DNA of 7,278 nucleotides from Bacteroidales bacterium (GTDB lineage: Bacteria > Bacteroidota > Bacteroidia > Bacteroidales > Muribaculaceae), in the NCBI GenBank assembly GCA_004552395.1, contig SFOK01000093.1, forward strand, positions 1 to 7,278. Reading direction: 5' to 3'. The notes under the pieces were generated by a model, which saw only the letters and a list, made by a program, of their open reading frames with translations, was not told the DNA's origin and did no database searches. Below are positions 4,921 to 7,278 of the stretch, piece by piece (the first letter of the stretch is position 1; each line of letters opens with the position of its first letter). Made by a program: the position numbers and the translations under genes.

Positions 4921-7050
4921 TTATTCGCCCATCAGCTCATAGCGGTTGTTCTCTACCTTCTTGGTGCCGCGGAGCATCTTGCCGATCACCTCATAGGGAC
5001 GGTCGGGCTGGGCCTGAAGGTTGTCGACACCGTTGAAGATTTGGAAGTAGAGGCTCTTGCTCTGCTGGTCGTTGGCCTTGGTCGGATTCTGGTTCTTGTT
5101 CAGTACCTGATAAGCGTAGACACCGTTGTCTCCCTCTACCACATATACTTTCGCGCCCGGTGTGGTGCCCACGATGCGGGCGCTCACGGGGAGGTCGCGG
5201 AGCATGTTGGAGCCGCTGAAGCGGACATCGGAGATGTTCTGTATGTTCACACCCATGGCGGCTGCTGTCTTGCCAAGATCGCCCTTGCCTGTGTACTGCT
5301 TCACCATATCTGCGCCGGCTTTCTTCTTCTTCACGAGGTTGGTGAGCTCATCCTTCACCTGAGGATCCGTCACCGGACGGTAGTCCGAGAACTCATCGCC
5401 CATCACCGCTATATACAGAACCGGTGCCTGTGAGTCGCTGTTGTCGAAGACATTCGATACTTCGCCCTTGGTGGCTTCTGCAAGCGCCCACTTCACTATG
5501 TTCGATGTGTTGTTGAGCAGACCGCGGCCGTCAGGCGAGGGAAGACCCGGATAAGTGGCGTCAACCGTGTAAGCCTGATACTGCAGGCCCTCGGCTGCAG
5601 CGTTCTTCTGGAAAGCGTCCATGCTCTTGTTCTTGTTGCCGAACGCTGTCAGCTTCTCCATAGCCTGATCCTTCGTGTTGGTCGAAGGATAGAGCTCATA
5701 GTTGGCTGCCTCGAACTGATATACATCGGTCGGAACTACCTTCGTCACATATGCTATCTGAGCCGGGGTCTTGTCGGTAGCCTCTACAAGAGTCACAACC
5801 TCGCCCTGTGTGGCTTTCTGAAGTTTGGTCAGAATGTTGGCGGGTACCTGAGCCTTGGCGTCAGGGTTAAGCGCGGGAAGCGGCTGTGTGCCTGTGTATT
5901 TCACACCCTTGCCTGCTTTGCCTGCCACGGAGTCCATGGCTATGCCGCTGCCGAGCACCTTGGTCAGCGAAGCGATCTGTGCCTTGGGAGCCTCGAAAAG
6001 GGCGAGCTCCACTGTGTCGTTGGCCACAAATGTGCCGGTCTTCTTCACATTCACATATGTGCTGTTCCACATGTAGCTCATCACTGAGTCAACCGGTGCG
6101 TTCTTCAGACTGTTGGTGTTGTAGCCCACATTAGCATAGCGCGGGTTGATGTAAGCCAGCGGAAGCTCGTATTTCTTATATGTCACACCCTCTTTCGTCA
6201 GCGACTGTGGCACCTCGCCCTTGGCGAGTGCGGCGGCGGCCTTGGCGGAAAGATCCTTGGCCTTGTTCACGTCGTCGGCCGACGGATTCACACGCATTAT
6301 TGCCAGACCTACGTTAGCCGAGGGGAGGCCCACCTTGTAGTATTCCTTGCGCTCCTCGTAGAGCTTCTTGAGCTCGGCGTCGGTGGCTTTGTATTTGTCG
6401 AGAGTGGCCTGATCGAAAGGCTTCGATGCCAGATTCACATTGTATGAGTCTGTGGCGCGTGTGTGCATGTCGGCGAGCTCGAGAGCGTTAGGCTTGATTG
6501 TGGCGCTCACGAGAGCCGAATAGAGGTGACGGCGCACAGCGTTGCGCGTATCCTTCTCCATCTGAGCCCATCCGGCCTTCAGAGCCTCGGCCTGCTGCGG
6601 GTTCATGCCGTAAGCCTGCGGGTTCTGGATCACCTGATATGCCTGTGTGGCCGGCACATTCTGGCCGAAGTTGCGATATAAGAAAAGCATCGCCGGCATA
6701 AGAGGCTGGTCATAGATGTAGAAACCCAAATCCTTGTCGCTGATTTCGATACCCATCTCTGAGGCTGCCTCGTCGAGAAGTTTCTCGTCGATCAGCTGTT
6801 CTATGGCGGCGGAGGCAAGTACCGACCCATCCACCTGCTGGTTCTGGTATATGTCTGAAAGTTCCTGCTGTCGCTGCTGGAATTCAGGGTATTCGATCTT
6901 GTTGTCGCCTACTTGGGCTATGCGGTTGCCCTTGCCAAAGAGATTGCGGCTGTTGGATATCGCGTCGCCGACTATGAAGGCGAGCAATGCAACGCCGATC
7001 ACAATGATCAGAAGCACCGATTTGCTTCTAATTTTTTCGAGAGTTGCCAT
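4921..7050 (-). CDS. PpiD/SurA-like membrane-anchored periplasmic folding factor (peptidylprolyl isomerase family)
   Basis: A 709-residue protein of the SurA_N/PpiD type. It starts MATLEKIRSKS, followed by one hydrophobic anchor at about 12-30, so the rest should lie in the periplasm and help outer-membrane and secreted proteins fold. Residues about 42-190 look like the SurA N-terminal chaperone domain (VGDNKIEYPEFQQR, IEQLIDEKLLDEAASEMGI), and 215-275 is helical and charged. Two later stretches, about 350-440 and 515-560, end in parvulin-like segments (TQGEVVTLVEA; TKGEVSNVFDN), but I do not find the GGxLG or similar catalytic block of active parvulins. The enzyme name therefore rests on architecture more than active-site residues. 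The length suits Bacteroidetes PpiD-like proteins (about 700). ATG 7050 is supported by the anchor position and by the promoter about 100 bases upstream. It may be a chaperone that has lost isomerase activity. Confidence 0.88.
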   Translation of the reverse strand: MATLEKIRSKSVLLIIVIGVALLAFIVGDAISNSRNLFGKGNRIAQVGDNKIEYPEFQQRQQELSDIYQNQQVDGSVLASAAIEQLIDEKLLDEAASEMGIEISDKDLGFYIYDQPLMPAMLFLYRNFGQNVPATQAYQVIQNPQAYGMNPQQAEALKAGWAQMEKDTRNAVRRHLYSALVSATIKPNALELADMHTRATDSYNVNLASKPFDQATLDKYKATDAELKKLYEERKEYYKVGLPSANVGLAIMRVNPSADDVNKAKDLSAKAAAALAKGEVPQSLTKEGVTYKKYELPLAYINPRYANVGYNTNSLKNAPVDSVMSYMWNSTYVNVKKTGTFVANDTVELALFEAPKAQIASLTKVLGSGIAMDSVAGKAGKGVKYTGTQPLPALNPDAKAQVPANILTKLQKATQGEVVTLVEATDKTPAQIAYVTKVVPTDVYQFEAANYELYPSTNTKDQAMEKLTAFGNKNKSMDAFQKNAAAEGLQYQAYTVDATYPGLPSPDGRGLLNNTSNIVKWALAEATKGEVSNVFDNSDSQAPVLYIAVMGDEFSDYRPVTDPQVKDELTNLVKKKKAGADMVKQYTGKGDLGKTAAAMGVNIQNISDVRFSGSNMLRDLPVSARIVGTTPGAKVYVVEGDNGVYAYQVLNKNQNPTKANDQQSKSLYFQIFNGVDNLQAQPDRPYEVIGKMLRGTKKVENNRYELMGE

Positions 7051-7149
7051 TATGCAATAATGCTATAAATATTGATAGGTTGTTATTATTCAATAAGTTG
7101 GCCTTCGCGAAGAGCCTTTCCGGCTCCCACGCGGGGGCATTTAAACACG
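7051..7149 (-). promoter_or_regulatory. Leader of the ppiD-like gene with a small hairpin
   Basis: From the predicted start site near 7143 the untranslated leader is about 90 bases. It contains a perfect GAGCC/GGCTC hairpin (7112-7116 with 7122-7126), a palindrome CTTCGCGAAG at 7103-7112 and a GC-rich CCCACGCGGGG stretch (7127-7137), then becomes AT-rich for the last 50 bases before the ATG. There is no Shine-Dalgarno match, and an AT-rich unstructured start region is usual in Bacteroidetes. No known riboswitch class is recognised. Confidence 0.4.
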
Positions 7150-7181
7150 CAAAGGTAATACATTTTGCCCACATTCGCAAA
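7150..7181 (-). promoter_or_regulatory. Bacteroides-type housekeeping promoter for the ppiD-like gene
   Basis: Read on the minus strand, TTTG at 7181-7178 is followed after exactly 20 bases by TACCTTTG at 7157-7150. This matches the Bacteroides primary sigma factor consensus of TTTG at -33 and TAnnTTTG at -7, with the usual spacer of 19 to 21 bases. Transcription should begin near 7143, roughly 90 bases before the ATG at 7050. It is the only full match I found upstream of any gene in the window, so it may drive the whole gene row. Confidence 0.8.
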
Positions 7182-7278
7182 TCCCCTGCCCCCTTTTGTG
7201 GCGCTTTTTCTTTCCGAACCCTCTCGCTGAGGCCCTCTCAAAAGCACCGGCCGCTGCTACCCGAAGCGCCGTTCGAAG
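7182..7278. other. Non-coding upstream DNA, nothing recognised
   Basis: These 97 bases lie upstream of the promoter. They contain C-rich and T-rich runs (CCCCTGCCCCCTTTTG, GCGCTTTTTCTTTCC), a weak CCTC/GAGG inverted repeat at 7220-7232 and no convincing start of a gene. The edge near 7278 could be the end or the upstream region of a neighbouring gene outside the window. A TTCGAA near the edge is not part of a visible tRNA fold. Confidence 0.4.

Noticed and set aside
4822..5433. 203-codon plus-strand open frame covering the ppiD-rlmN gap and the 3' part of the ppiD-like gene
   Set aside because: It begins inside an inverted repeat and is mostly antisense to a convincing coding region; no promoter or family motif supports it.
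7190..7278. tRNA-like TTCGAA and GAGGGTTCGG sequences at the right edge
   Set aside because: No acceptor, D or anticodon stems can be drawn around them.

Overview
The window looks like chromosomal DNA from a member of the Bacteroidales, plausibly a GC-rich gut lineage such as Muribaculaceae. The reasons are a Bacteroides-type promoter (TTTG, 20-base spacer, TACCTTTG) in front of the first gene, the absence of obvious Shine-Dalgarno sequences, a PpiD-like protein with the N-terminus typical of Bacteroidetes, and coding rows of roughly 60% GC with AT-rich gaps. The family-level assignment is inference.

All six supported genes lie on the minus strand, so transcription runs from right to left. 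In that order they are: a long membrane-anchored PpiD/SurA-like periplasmic folding factor (7050-4921); the radical-SAM RNA methyltransferase RlmN (4763-3717); PdxA of vitamin B6 synthesis (3604-2483); a small sugar-nucleotidyltransferase-like protein (2415-1675); an ATP-grasp protein of unknown substrate (1596-724); and a PgpA-family lipid phosphatase (699-193). The only convincing promoter is upstream of the ppiD-like gene. The ppiD-rlmN gap carries three tandem inverted repeats. The last four genes have gaps of 112, 67, 78 and 24 bases without a recognisable promoter or strong terminator, so they may be co-transcribed. The window ends on the left in about 190 bases of very AT-rich non-coding DNA with nested inverted repeats and a short direct repeat.

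The first three genes are housekeeping: envelope protein folding, ribosome/tRNA methylation and pyridoxal phosphate synthesis. The last three form the less ordinary part. A nucleotidyltransferase, an ATP-grasp enzyme and a PgpA-type phosphatase in a row suggest a small pathway that activates a polar group, modifies it and finishes a phospholipid or related product. This recalls the PgpA-like phosphatase in the Bacteroides inositol-lipid cluster, but no inositol-phosphate synthase or CDP-alcohol phosphatidyltransferase is present here, so the link is hypothesis only. No rRNA, tRNA, CRISPR array, insertion sequence or phage gene was seen.
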